Positions 28,928 to 37,921 of a stretch of DNA of 64,000 nt are shown here, one piece after another. Each line of letters opens with the position of its first letter. Position 1 is the first letter of the stretch. The translations under genes and the position numbers were made by a program. The notes beneath the pieces were generated by a model. It saw only the letters and a list, made by a program, of their open reading frames with translations. It was not told where the DNA came from and did no database searches. Origin of the DNA: Flavobacterium noncentrifugens (lineage in GTDB: Bacteria > Bacteroidota > Bacteroidia > Flavobacteriales > Flavobacteriaceae); contig NZ_FNEZ01000002.1 in assembly GCF_900100375.1 (NCBI RefSeq), positions 806,001-870,000 of the forward strand, in the 5' to 3' direction.

Positions 28928-29140
28928 ATGAAAAAGAGAAAAAATCATATGAAAAAGAACCTATTCATGCTGGCTTTTTTACTGATGGTATTGGGGATTC
29001 AGCCAGTAATGGCTCAAGAAGGATTTGATCCTGATGTTGACGATCAGCCGGCTGCACCAATTGATGGGTATTTATATACAGGTTTAATTGCAGGCGCCTG
29101 CATTGCAATACTGAAACTTAGAAAAAGACAAGTATCATAG
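28928..29140 (+). CDS. Small PID-CTERM-like sorting protein
   Basis: 70-residue protein with a signal peptide (MLAFLLMVLGIQPVMAQ), a short acidic linker (FDPDVDDQPA), the tripartite C-terminal signal APIDGYL, one hydrophobic segment YTGLIAGACIAIL and a basic end KLRKRQ. This is the layout of the PID-CTERM protein-sorting domain seen in Flavobacteriia, analogous to PEP-CTERM. Almost nothing remains apart from the two signals, so the mature product is a very short acidic peptide. It is 7 bases downstream of the large T9SS protein gene and followed by a terminator, so it is probably in its operon. The second ATG (MKKNLFM, 28949) may be the real start. Confidence 0.78.
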   Translation: MKKRKNHMKKNLFMLAFLLMVLGIQPVMAQEGFDPDVDDQPAAPIDGYLYTGLIAGACIAILKLRKRQVS

Positions 29141-29151
29141 TTCATATTTAA

Positions 29152-29178
29152 AACCTCCAGATCTGGAGGTTTTTTTTT
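29152..29178 (+). terminator. Terminator of the T9SS protein operon
   Basis: The perfect palindrome AACCTCCAGATCTGGAGGTT is followed by a T run, 12 bases after the stop of the small PID-CTERM gene. Confidence 0.85.
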
Positions 29179-29266
29179 GGAAACTATGCATATCATACAA
29201 CCATTTTTGCAAATCGTATAATGTAAAATAGCTGTAAAATTCGTCAATTTGGAAGAAACTACAGCT

Positions 29267-29689
29267 ATGGAAACTAACGATACAACAACACTTAAAGTAA
29301 AGATTTGCGGCTCAATTGAATCGCCTCCAGAAAACAGCAGGGAGCAGTTTAAACAAAGTGTCATAGATACGGTTCTTCACATTCTGCTCACTCAAGATGT
29401 GAGTATTGAATATATTGGCTACAATCCGGGCCTGGCAGGTTTGCCGCTAGAAGATGATCAAACAACTGCGTATGAAGATTGTGTTTATGTAAGCCTGAAT
29501 GTAAGAGGAAAACATTTAAACCCGATGGAAGAAGAATCAAAAGAAGACATTATCAAAACCTTTGTTGAGGTATTTGAAAATAAGACCCATCGCCATTTAG
29601 AAATCGATTCCACACTTGTCGGAAAAGGAAAAAAACAGCGCATCATTGAAATGAGCAGCAACTGGAAATTATATCTTAACCATGGATAA
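29267..29689 (+). CDS. Hypothetical protein
   Basis: About 140 residues from ATG 29267. The frame extends to a TTG at 29249. I do not recognise a family. The protein is acidic with alternating beta/alpha-looking segments (LKVKICGSIESP, VYVSLNVRGKHL) and no signal peptide or membrane helix. It has its own terminator. Confidence 0.6.
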   Translation: METNDTTTLKVKICGSIESPPENSREQFKQSVIDTVLHILLTQDVSIEYIGYNPGLAGLPLEDDQTTAYEDCVYVSLNVRGKHLNPMEEESKEDIIKTFVEVFENKTHRHLEIDSTLVGKGKKQRIIEMSSNWKLYLNHG

Positions 29690-29728
29690 AAAATAAAGAT
29701 ATTTATTCGTTGGGGAATGGATAAAGCG

Positions 29729-29763
29729 AAAAAGCCTTTACACGTTTGTAAGGGCTTTTTTGT
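29729..29763 (+). terminator. Rho-independent terminator
   Basis: AAAAAGCCTTTAC-acgttt-GTAAGGGCTTTTTT is a stem with one G-T pair and a T run, 40 bases after the preceding hypothetical gene. It separates region 1 from the mannan locus. Confidence 0.85.
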
Positions 29764-29962
29764 TTGAAATTCTCAAATCATTTTAGGCAACATTTAAAGA
29801 AATTTACCATCTAGCAAAACTTCCCATCTTGCATTTATTCATAAAAAATACCGCAAATTTCATTAAAGACCTAAAAGTTATGAAGGATTTGTAGCGTTAT
29901 TTGATGATTTTGTATCTATTGTTTTTAAAAGGCTTGACTATCTTTACCTTAAAAATTAAAGA

Positions 29963-31039
29963 ATGGGCAAGCACAAATACCTGCCGTTGATGCTGTTTTC
30001 TTTTGTGTGTGCAATTGCAAGCGCATCGAAAACCGGTATATATACGATTGAAGGGCGTACTGAAATAACAAACGACCAAATAATTCTCATCGGTTCTGCA
30101 TCGTGGGTTGGATTTAAATTTAATGGGAATTCATGTAGCTTGTCTTTGCAGGCAATCGACACCTGGGATCATTATAACTTTATAGTTTTCGAACTCGACG
30201 GAAAATACCTGCGCAGGCAACGAATTGAGAGTATTGCGGCAAACTATATTGTCACAGCTACTGCCGGCATCCATACTTTAAAAATATTTAAGGCTACTGA
30301 AGCAGCCAACGGAAATGTAGCATTTTCTAGCGCAACCGCAGAAAAATTACTTCCGATGGATTTAGTTACCAGTAAGAAAATTGAATTTATAGGAGATTCA
30401 ATCACCTGCGGCATGGGCAATGATCTTGAAATTCCATGCAATACCGGGCAATGGTTTGACCAGCACAATGCCTATTTCTCTTACGGGCCGGTTACAGCAC
30501 GCGGTCTTCAGGCCAGGATGTTACTGAGTTCAGTTTCGGGATACGGAATTTACCGAAACTGGAATGATGAGCACACCGAACAGCCGGTACTTCCCGATGT
30601 TTATGACAATTTGTACCTAAATCTTGATGCATCCAAAAAATATAATTCTACTTTCAATCCGGATATTGTAACCATTTGCCTGGGAACAAATGACCTTTCT
30701 GAAGGCGATAAAATCAAACCGAGACTGCCTTTTGATGCCGCTAAATTTACCAAAGCATACATTGCTTTTATCCATACCGTTTACAAACAATCGCCACAAA
30801 CAAGGATTGTATTGATGAATAGCCCAATGGTTTCTGGTGATCGCAACACCTTGCTGGTAAAATGCCTCAAGGAAGTTGCCGCCGCTTTTGCGAATGATAC
30901 GCAGCACAAACCCATCTCGATATTCGAATTCAAACCGATGCAGCCCAATGGTTGCGGTTTTCATCCCGATATTGCAGATGATAAAATCATGGCCGACCAA
31001 CTCCACCCTTACCTAAAAAAACTGCTTGATGAAAAATAA
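29963..31039 (+). CDS. SGNH/GDSL esterase, CE2-like acetyl esterase
   Basis: 358-residue exported esterase that probably removes acetyl groups from mannan or other hemicellulose. A signal peptide (YLPLMLFSFVCAIASA) precedes an N-terminal jelly-roll-like domain (residues about 25-130). The SGNH hydrolase domain follows with FIGDSITCGMGND (block I Ser), TICLGTNDLS (block III Asn) and DQLHPY (block V Asp/His). This two-domain layout is that of carbohydrate esterase family 2. It overlaps the next esterase gene by 11 bases and begins the plus-strand arm of the mannan locus. Confidence 0.86.
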   Translation: MGKHKYLPLMLFSFVCAIASASKTGIYTIEGRTEITNDQIILIGSASWVGFKFNGNSCSLSLQAIDTWDHYNFIVFELDGKYLRRQRIESIAANYIVTATAGIHTLKIFKATEAANGNVAFSSATAEKLLPMDLVTSKKIEFIGDSITCGMGNDLEIPCNTGQWFDQHNAYFSYGPVTARGLQARMLLSSVSGYGIYRNWNDEHTEQPVLPDVYDNLYLNLDASKKYNSTFNPDIVTICLGTNDLSEGDKIKPRLPFDAAKFTKAYIAFIHTVYKQSPQTRIVLMNSPMVSGDRNTLLVKCLKEVAAAFANDTQHKPISIFEFKPMQPNGCGFHPDIADDKIMADQLHPYLKKLLDEK

Positions 31040-32405
31040 ATTAGGATTTTTATTTGCATTTTTACTTTCGATAAAAGGCTTTGCAAACATTACGCTTCCC
31101 TCTGTATTATCAGACCACATGGTGCTGCAACGCAACACAGGCGTAAAACTTTGGGGCTGGGCCAATCCAAATGAAGAAATTAAGATCACCATCGGCTGGA
31201 ACCAAAAGGAATATGTAATAAAAACAAACAGCCAGGCAATATGGGAAGTGGTCGTAGAAACGCCTGATGCCGGCGGTCCATTTGCAATTTCGTTTAAAGG
31301 ATACAACGAAGTCATTTTAAAAGACATTCTAATTGGTGAAGTCTGGCTGTGTTCCGGACAGTCTAATATGGAAATGACACCCAACTGGGGCATCAAAAAT
31401 GGGGAGAAAGAAGCCAAACGGGCCAACCATCCAAACATCCGTTTTTTTACGGTTCCAAAACTTACCGCTACCACGCCGCAAAACGATCTCAAAGGAAACT
31501 GGGAAGCATGTACGCCAGAAAGTATGAAAAATTTCAGTGCTGTCGGATATTTTTTTGCGCTGCAACTCCAGGAAAAATTAAACGGAATTCCTGTTGGATT
31601 GCTATCGTCAAGCTGGGGCGGATCACCTGCTGAAATCTGGATGCCCGAAGCATTGGTACAAAATGACCCGATCCTGCTTGCTGCTGCCACAAAACAAAAA
31701 GAAGACATTTGGGGCCCGAAACAGCCTGGGCGTGCATTTAATGCGATGATCTATCCATTGGTACAATTCCGCATTGCAGGAACAATCTGGTATCAGGGCG
31801 AATCTAATGTGGGTTCGACTGTTTATGAACTCACATTTTCAAGCCTGATCAATTCCTGGAGGGCATTGTGGAATGATGATTTTCCATTTTATTTCGTACA
31901 GATCGCTCCTTTTAACGACGGTTATCAACATGATGGCGGAGCAGTAATCCGGAACGCGCAGCGAAAGGTTTCGATGGATGTAAAAAATACGGCAATGGTG
32001 GTTACCGGAGATATTTCTACAACCGATGACATCCATCCGAAAGATAAAAAATCGGTTGGCGTCAGGCTCGCAAACCTGGCATTGGACAAGACATACGGAA
32101 TAAAAACAGGGGAAGCTTTCGGTCCGGTCTATGAAAAAATAAGTATAAAAAAAGACAACATTATCATTCACTTTGCTTACGCCGATGGCCTTCATTTTAA
32201 AAATAAAACGTCAAACTTTTTCGAAATCGCCGGAGCAGACAATGGCTATTTTCCCGCCAAAGCCGAAATCAAAAACAATACGATAATCGTAAAATCCGAT
32301 AAGGTCAAAAAACCCGTAAAAGTGCGTTACGCCTGGAAAAACGATGCGCAGCCGGATTTATTTAATGCGGCACAATTGCCGGCTTCGACTTTCGTCTCCG
32401 AATAA
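31029..32405 (+). CDS. Sialate O-acetylesterase-type (SASA) carbohydrate esterase
   Basis: 458-residue exported protein of the SASA family. Family blocks are LPSVLSDHMVLQRN, the Ser block WLCSGQSNMEM, GLLSSSWGGSPAEIW, IWYQGESNV and the catalytic His region DDIHPKDKKSVG. Despite the family name, location inside a mannan locus makes acetylated mannan the more likely substrate (inference). A signal peptide ends near KGFA. ATG 31029 is inside the end of the CE2-like gene, so the two are translationally coupled. Confidence 0.88.
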   Translation: MKNKLGFLFAFLLSIKGFANITLPSVLSDHMVLQRNTGVKLWGWANPNEEIKITIGWNQKEYVIKTNSQAIWEVVVETPDAGGPFAISFKGYNEVILKDILIGEVWLCSGQSNMEMTPNWGIKNGEKEAKRANHPNIRFFTVPKLTATTPQNDLKGNWEACTPESMKNFSAVGYFFALQLQEKLNGIPVGLLSSSWGGSPAEIWMPEALVQNDPILLAAATKQKEDIWGPKQPGRAFNAMIYPLVQFRIAGTIWYQGESNVGSTVYELTFSSLINSWRALWNDDFPFYFVQIAPFNDGYQHDGGAVIRNAQRKVSMDVKNTAMVVTGDISTTDDIHPKDKKSVGVRLANLALDKTYGIKTGEAFGPVYEKISIKKDNIIIHFAYADGLHFKNKTSNFFEIAGADNGYFPAKAEIKNNTIIVKSDKVKKPVKVRYAWKNDAQPDLFNAAQLPASTFVSE

Positions 32406-32453
32406 CTGCAAAGTCTTTCGACTTTCTATTTTTGACTTAAATTAAACCAAACC

Positions 32454-34730
32454 ATGAACCATAAATACCTGATTACGGGAATTTTTACCGTACTAAGCCT
32501 TGCCAATATGAATGCACAGAAAAAACAACATCTCGATGCGAAAAAACCAATTGAGGAACGCATCAGCCTGTTGATGAAGGAAATGACGCTCGAGGAAAAA
32601 GTCGGGCAAATGAATCAATACAACGGATTCTGGGATGTAACCGGGCCGGCGCCAAAAGGCGGAAATGCCGAACTTAAATATGAAAACCTTCGAAAAGGCT
32701 GGGTAGGTTCGATGCTTACGGTTCGCGGTGTTAAAGAAGTGCGCGCCGTACAGAAAATCGCCGTTGAGGAAACACGTTTGGGCATTCCGCTAATTATTGG
32801 TTTTGACGTCATCCACGGTTATAAAACTTTAAGTCCGATTCCGCTCGCAGAAGCCGCGAGCTGGGATATGGACGCGATTAAAAATTCAGCGTCCGTTGCA
32901 GCGGATGAAGCCTCTGCCGCAGGGATCAACTGGACTTTCGGGCCAAACGTAGACATTTCAAGGGATGCGCGCTGGGGCCGGATGATGGAAGGCGCAGGTG
33001 AAGATCCATATCTCGGCAGTAAAATCGCCACAGCAAGAATTAAAGGTTTTCAAGGCGATAATTTTTCAGGAAATAACAAAATTGCAGCCTGTGCGAAGCA
33101 TTTTGCCGCTTATGGTTTTGCCGAATCCGGGCGCGATTACAATACGGTAGACATCAGCAATTCGACTTTGTTCAACGTCGTTTTGCCACCGTTTAAAGCA
33201 GCAGTCGATGCAGGTGTAAAAACGCTGATGAATTCGTTCAACATCCTAAACGGAATCCCGGCAACGGGCAATGCCTTCCTGCAACGGGACATTTTAAAAG
33301 GAAAATGGAGATTTGACGGATTTGTCGTTTCTGATTGGGCTTCGGTGCGCGAAATGATCGCACACGGCTATGCCGCAAATGGGGCAGAAGCTACGATGAA
33401 AGCAGTAAACGCAGGTTCGGACATGGATATGGAATCGCATTTGTATGTCGCAGAACTTGCTAAATTGGTCAAAGAAGGCAAAGTAAAAGAATCTTTGGTT
33501 GATGATGCAGTCCGCCGGATTTTAAGGGTCAAATTTGAACTGGGCCTTTTCGACAATCCATACAAATATTGCGATGAAGCACATGAAAAAACCATTGGCA
33601 GCAAAGCCAATAACGATGCGGTTCTGGATATGGCGAAAAAATCAATTGTCCTGCTCAAAAATGATGGCGGATTGTTGCCGTTGAAAAAGAAAGGACAAAA
33701 AGTAGTGCTTATCGGCGCATTGGCTGCAGATAAAAACAGCCCACTCGGAAGCTGGCGCATCGCTTCCGATGACAATACCGCAGTTTCCGTTCTCGAAGGC
33801 ATGCAAAAATATGATCCTGCATTGGCATACGAAAAAGGAACCGATCTTACGATTGGAAAAACGTCATTTACCGAAGAATTGGTTTTCAATACAACGGATG
33901 AAAGCGGATTTGAAGCGGCAAAAAAAGCAGCTGCAACAGCAGATGTGGTTGTAATGGTGCTCGGCGAAAACGGCTTTCAAAGCGGCGAAGGGCGCAGCCG
34001 TACGAATCTTGACCTTCCGGGAAACCAGCAGGAATTGCTTGAGGCAGTTTATAAAGTGAATAAAAACATAGTTTTGGTACTTAACAATGGCCGTCCTTTG
34101 GCATTGCCTTGGGCTGCAGCCAATATTCCGGCGATCGTTGAAGCGTGGCATTTGGGAACCCAAACGGGAAATGCAGTCGCAGAAGTACTTTATGGCGATT
34201 ACAATCCGTCAGGAAAGTTACCGGTTTCGTTTCCGAGAAATGTCGGGCAGGTGCCGATCTATTACAACAATTACAGCACAGGCCGCCCGGTTGACAGCGA
34301 TAAAAATGTATTTTGGTCGCATTATTCAGACGTAGAAAAAACGCCATTATTTCCGTTCGGATTTGGATTAAGTTACACCACTTTCGAATATAAAAATCTT
34401 GAAGTATCCAAGGCAATTTATGCAAAAGGCGAAGCGATAAAAGTATCAGTTGTAGTGACCAATTCAGGAAATTTTGACGGAAAAGAAGTGGTGCAATTGT
34501 ACATTCACGACCAATCCGCAAGTCTTGCACGTCCGGTAAAAGAACTCAAAGGTTTTGAATTGGCAAGCCTTAAAAAAGGAGAAAGTAAGACCATCACATT
34601 CACGCTGACCGATAAAGAACTGGGCTTTTATGACAACGAAGGGAATTATTTAGTTGAGCCGGGCATGTTTAAAATCATGGTTGGAGGAAGTTCTGATAAA
34701 GGGCTTGAAAGTAGTTTCCAACTTAACTAA
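32454..34730 (+). CDS. bglX: GH3 beta-glucosidase (BglX-like)
   Basis: 758-residue periplasmic glycosidase that releases terminal beta-linked glucose (or related sugar) from oligosaccharides, useful for glucomannan fragments. Signal peptide ends near NMNA. The GH3 N-terminal barrel contains VIHGYKTLSPIPLA, the KHFAAYG segment and the nucleophile Asp in GFVVSDWASV. The C-terminal sandwich holds GENGFQSGEGRSRTNLDLPG with the likely acid/base Glu, and a fibronectin-III-like domain ends the protein (VVTNSGNFDGKEVVQLY). It is the last gene of the plus-strand esterase/glycosidase run. Confidence 0.95.
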   Translation: MNHKYLITGIFTVLSLANMNAQKKQHLDAKKPIEERISLLMKEMTLEEKVGQMNQYNGFWDVTGPAPKGGNAELKYENLRKGWVGSMLTVRGVKEVRAVQKIAVEETRLGIPLIIGFDVIHGYKTLSPIPLAEAASWDMDAIKNSASVAADEASAAGINWTFGPNVDISRDARWGRMMEGAGEDPYLGSKIATARIKGFQGDNFSGNNKIAACAKHFAAYGFAESGRDYNTVDISNSTLFNVVLPPFKAAVDAGVKTLMNSFNILNGIPATGNAFLQRDILKGKWRFDGFVVSDWASVREMIAHGYAANGAEATMKAVNAGSDMDMESHLYVAELAKLVKEGKVKESLVDDAVRRILRVKFELGLFDNPYKYCDEAHEKTIGSKANNDAVLDMAKKSIVLLKNDGGLLPLKKKGQKVVLIGALAADKNSPLGSWRIASDDNTAVSVLEGMQKYDPALAYEKGTDLTIGKTSFTEELVFNTTDESGFEAAKKAAATADVVVMVLGENGFQSGEGRSRTNLDLPGNQQELLEAVYKVNKNIVLVLNNGRPLALPWAAANIPAIVEAWHLGTQTGNAVAEVLYGDYNPSGKLPVSFPRNVGQVPIYYNNYSTGRPVDSDKNVFWSHYSDVEKTPLFPFGFGLSYTTFEYKNLEVSKAIYAKGEAIKVSVVVTNSGNFDGKEVVQLYIHDQSASLARPVKELKGFELASLKKGESKTITFTLTDKELGFYDNEGNYLVEPGMFKIMVGGSSDKGLESSFQLN

Positions 34731-34793
34731 TTGTCGATCGACTCAGAGTTGGAAGACTCAAAAAAGCAAGAAAGAGAAGTTTGTTTATTTGTG

Positions 34794-34827
34794 AAAAAAG
34801 GCTGCCGGATTATGGGCAGCCTTTTTC
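34794..34827. terminator. Bidirectional terminator in mannan locus
   Basis: AAAAAAGGCTGCC-ggattatg-GGCAGCCTTTTT between the convergent GH3 and GH5 genes, with A and T runs on both sides. Confidence 0.9.
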
Positions 34828-34830
34828 GGT

Positions 34831-36120
34831 TTATTGCAGTTGGTTGTTGTATTGCTTAATTAGTTTCAGCGTGGAAGCATCAGTTGAAAAAACACTATTC
34901 AAGCCTTGCGGTTCCTGCGGCGGATCGGTAGTCGGCGCATCGCCTTTGTTCCATTTTCCTGTTGGATTGACCGCTTTTCCTTCGCCTCCAAATCCCCAAA
35001 AATTAATTCCGGCCAATGTTTCGCCAGCCTTTTTGCTTTCGGCCAATCTTTTAAAGAACACTTCGTAAAATGCATCGCGGCTTGCTGTAGAAGTTCCGGG
35101 TAGCAGACTTTCATTTGCCCGCGGCAATCCAAATTCTTCGATCACGATTGGTTTTCCTAATTTTTTGGCGACGGCAACGTGTCCATTAATGTACTCAAGC
35201 GCTTTGCTTTCGGCGATCGGCAAGGTGTTTTCAGCATCTTCTGCTTTGAACCAGCCCCAGTTTTTTGGCCAAATGTGCATCGTTAAATAATCGATTCCGG
35301 GGTTGTTGTGCGTTCGGGCAAAAGTTTCCAGATCGTCATTCGAACCTGCTTTGCCTTCAGATCCGGTAGAAACCAAGTGGTTTTTATCAAGTTTGTGAAT
35401 AAACACTACTGTTTTGTTGAGCCATTCGGTAAATGCAGCCTCATTATCAACGGAAAATATGCGCGGTTCGTTGGCAAGCTGCCACGCCATAATTGCAGGG
35501 TCTTCGGTATATTTCTTTTTGGTGTAGGCATTTGTACGGCCTAAAACATAACGAATGTGGTTTTCAAATCCGGTTTTGCACGGATCGCAACTGTAAAATT
35601 GTTTAGTAAAATCCATGAATTGCGGCCAGGTGTTGGGCTTGATGTTTGGGTTCGGGATTTTTCCGTAACCGTTCCATTCTAAATATTGCGACATGCCGCC
35701 CGACCATTCCCAATTGTTCGTCAGGTATAAAACCGCATACATGTTGCGTTTTTCCATTTGTGAAAGTAGGAAATCTAGTCCGTCAAACAATTCCACATCA
35801 TATTTTCCCTGGGCAGTTTGCAAAGCCGGGGAAACGGTGTAATCGTAAGTGCCGCCATCGGCCCCGGCGAGAATTCTGAGGTTGTCGATTCCGTTGCTTT
35901 TCATCAGGTCGAGTTCGCGCAACAACCGTTCCCTGTCTCCGTATTTTTTGGAGGCCAATAACGCACCGTACCAATAATTTGTACCGATGTAAGTATACGG
36001 TTTGCCATCTTTTACAAAATGCGTTCCTTCTACTTTGATATAGGTTTTCTTTTGGGCATAACCGTCGGCAACGTTCAGTATAACGGCTGCTACCGCAATA
36101 CTTAGCAGAGGTATTTTCAT
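34831..36120 (-). CDS. GH5_7-like endo-beta-1,4-mannanase
   Basis: 429-residue secreted glycosidase that cuts the beta-1,4-mannan backbone. A signal peptide (MKIPLLSIAVAAVILNVADG) is followed by the GH5_7-type start YIKVEGTHFVKDGKPYTYIG with NYWYGALLAS. The catalytic acid/base Glu lies in MAWQLANEPR and the nucleophile Glu in PIVIEEFGLPR; DNLRILAGADGG is also typical of mannanases. It is the most distal gene of the minus-strand operon that runs back to the GH26 gene at 43424 and has a shared terminator. Confidence 0.93.
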   Translation of the reverse strand: MKIPLLSIAVAAVILNVADGYAQKKTYIKVEGTHFVKDGKPYTYIGTNYWYGALLASKKYGDRERLLRELDLMKSNGIDNLRILAGADGGTYDYTVSPALQTAQGKYDVELFDGLDFLLSQMEKRNMYAVLYLTNNWEWSGGMSQYLEWNGYGKIPNPNIKPNTWPQFMDFTKQFYSCDPCKTGFENHIRYVLGRTNAYTKKKYTEDPAIMAWQLANEPRIFSVDNEAAFTEWLNKTVVFIHKLDKNHLVSTGSEGKAGSNDDLETFARTHNNPGIDYLTMHIWPKNWGWFKAEDAENTLPIAESKALEYINGHVAVAKKLGKPIVIEEFGLPRANESLLPGTSTASRDAFYEVFFKRLAESKKAGETLAGINFWGFGGEGKAVNPTGKWNKGDAPTTDPPQEPQGLNSVFSTDASTLKLIKQYNNQLQ

Positions 36121-36132
36121 AATAGTAAGTTT

Positions 36133-37353
36133 TTAGTTTCCGATGTGGTAAAGATCAGGCAATTCGTTTTGAAGCAATGATTTTTGCTTGTTTGCAAACT
36201 GAATGAAATCTGCAGCGTTAGATGATGATGGTGTTGGAACATAATAACCGTTGTTGCTGTTGTTCCAAAACATTACAAAAGCCAGGTTGATATTGTTTCC
36301 GGTCATTGTGGTGTACAAATAATCGGAAAACCAATTCGGAATCACAGGGTTTGAAACTGTAACCTGGTAACCTGTTTCGGTTAGTGCGGCAATTTTAATC
36401 CGGGCATTGGCAAGATCCGAAAGTATCTTGAGCTTGGCATTGGCGCGCCCGGCACCAGCCGATCCCTGATTGTTCAGGTCGCCGTAATTGTCCATTCCCA
36501 AAACATCTACATATCTATCGCCGGGATAGCGGCTTAGGTAATTTGCTTCGGTTGCATACGAATTGTCGGGAGAAAAAGCATAGAGTACGTTGTGAACGTT
36601 TTTAGTGTTTTTCAGATAATCCACGGTAAACCGGTAGGCTGTTTTGTATTCTTCAGGCGTGCAATAATTGGCGCCCCACCAAAACCAGCTTCCGTCAAAC
36701 TCGTGAAAAGGCCTGAAAATGACTGGGATCGATTTGTTGTTTGCATCTTTAAGCGCATTCAGTACTAAAGCTACTTTATCAAGTTTCAATTTAAACCAAT
36801 CGTGATTCGCGCCGCCGGGTAATAGGCTTCTAAAAGCAGTTGCTTTTTCTGTGTCGGTCATATCCGATGCATAGAAACTTTCTTCATGGTTTGGCTCGCG
36901 CAAATGCCAGCAGAAAATGTTGATCATGCCTTTGCTGTAAGCTTCTTTCACATCATTTGTAATGATGATTTCCTGTTGATGGAACCAGTTTGATGCTTCT
37001 CCGGTATTGTTTTTATCGGTGATAAACATAAAATCGGAACCCAACAAAGCAGGATCATTTCCGGTCGTTTTTTTGATATCTGAATCGCCGCTGTTGTTTT
37101 GGTAAAAAGCATTAAAAGCATCCTGTTGGCCAACAGCAAAACCAGTTTTCGACAGTTTGATCAGATTGTAAAACAATGCGACGGTTTCATCAGTGGCATT
37201 GGGATCGGAAATATAAGTACGGACGTTTTGCGGAGTCAATACACTTTCCTCTTCAGGCGCAATTGTTGGGTTTTCTTCAGGTTTTTGATCTTCTGAAGAG
37301 CAGCCGCTTCCATAAAATAAAACCAGCAAAACAAAATAGGAAAGCTTTTTCAT
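36133..37353 (-). CDS. GH26 beta-mannanase, lipoprotein
   Basis: 406-residue endo-mannanase of family GH26, anchored by the lipobox FYGSGC (Cys18) and therefore probably on the cell surface or periplasm. The acid/base Glu is in VIFRPFHEFDGSWFWWG and the nucleophile Glu in AALTETGYQV; the NIFCWHLREPNHEE segment is also typical. It begins 13 bases upstream of the GH5 mannanase. It is a paralogue of the GH26 gene at 42276, with clear divergence in the N-terminal half, so the two may differ in position or chain length preference. Confidence 0.94.
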   Translation of the reverse strand: MKKLSYFVLLVLFYGSGCSSEDQKPEENPTIAPEEESVLTPQNVRTYISDPNATDETVALFYNLIKLSKTGFAVGQQDAFNAFYQNNSGDSDIKKTTGNDPALLGSDFMFITDKNNTGEASNWFHQQEIIITNDVKEAYSKGMINIFCWHLREPNHEESFYASDMTDTEKATAFRSLLPGGANHDWFKLKLDKVALVLNALKDANNKSIPVIFRPFHEFDGSWFWWGANYCTPEEYKTAYRFTVDYLKNTKNVHNVLYAFSPDNSYATEANYLSRYPGDRYVDVLGMDNYGDLNNQGSAGAGRANAKLKILSDLANARIKIAALTETGYQVTVSNPVIPNWFSDYLYTTMTGNNINLAFVMFWNNSNNGYYVPTPSSSNAADFIQFANKQKSLLQNELPDLYHIGN

Positions 37354-37370
37354 CCGGATAATCTTTAATT

Positions 37371-37916
37371 TTATTTGGTATTGGATTGGATCAATTTGTA
37401 ATTTTCTTCGGAAACCGCAATGACTTTGATGTCATCAAAAAACACAGAGCCATTTGTTTCTGCCAATGCGAGCATCAGGCGGAGTTTTTTGGCATCTTCG
37501 GGAACCTTAACTGTTTTTTTGTAAAGTGTCCAATCGGTCGTACCTAAAACGGTCGCTAGATTTTCATAACGGATGTTTTTTTCAGATGATGTAGCAAATT
37601 CTGCCGTCACAACCGCAGCGTTATAAGTTTCTTTTCCGCCTTCAACGGCATCGGTTTTTATCCAGGCACTGATTTCAACAGCATAACTGGTTTCCGGGAG
37701 CACCAAAATCTGGTCATAACCTTTCCATTGTTTCCCGGAAAACTGACTGATGTTCAGCGCGTTTTTTCCGGATTTTTTGACGTAAGCAGACAGCGTTCCG
37801 TTTTCTCCGCGCCAAAAGTTCAACTCCGATTCAAATCCGCCGTTTTTGACCAGATTGGCCTGCGCCAGGCAAAACATCGGAAGTAAAACAAGAAAATAAG
37901 CTAATTTATTTTTCAT
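37371..37916 (-). CDS. Secreted jelly-roll protein, probable carbohydrate-binding module
   Basis: 181-residue exported protein consisting only of a beta-sandwich that resembles CBM4/9-like domains: LVKNGGFESELNFWRGENG, NALNISQFSGKQWKGYDQIL, SYAVEISAWIKTD and the end LMLALAETNGSVFFDDIKVI. A signal peptide ends near CLAQ. No catalytic residues. It sits between GH26 and the epimerase in a compact mannan operon, so binding mannan or helping the enzymes is the likely job (inference). Confidence 0.78.
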   Translation of the reverse strand: MKNKLAYFLVLLPMFCLAQANLVKNGGFESELNFWRGENGTLSAYVKKSGKNALNISQFSGKQWKGYDQILVLPETSYAVEISAWIKTDAVEGGKETYNAAVVTAEFATSSEKNIRYENLATVLGTTDWTLYKKTVKVPEDAKKLRLMLALAETNGSVFFDDIKVIAVSEENYKLIQSNTK

Positions 37917-37921
37917 ACAAT

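Noticed and set aside
31029..32405. Role in sialic acid breakdown because of the sialate O-acetylesterase family
   Set aside because: No sialidase or sialic acid catabolic gene is present; the locus is built for mannan, so an esterase for acetylated mannan is more likely.
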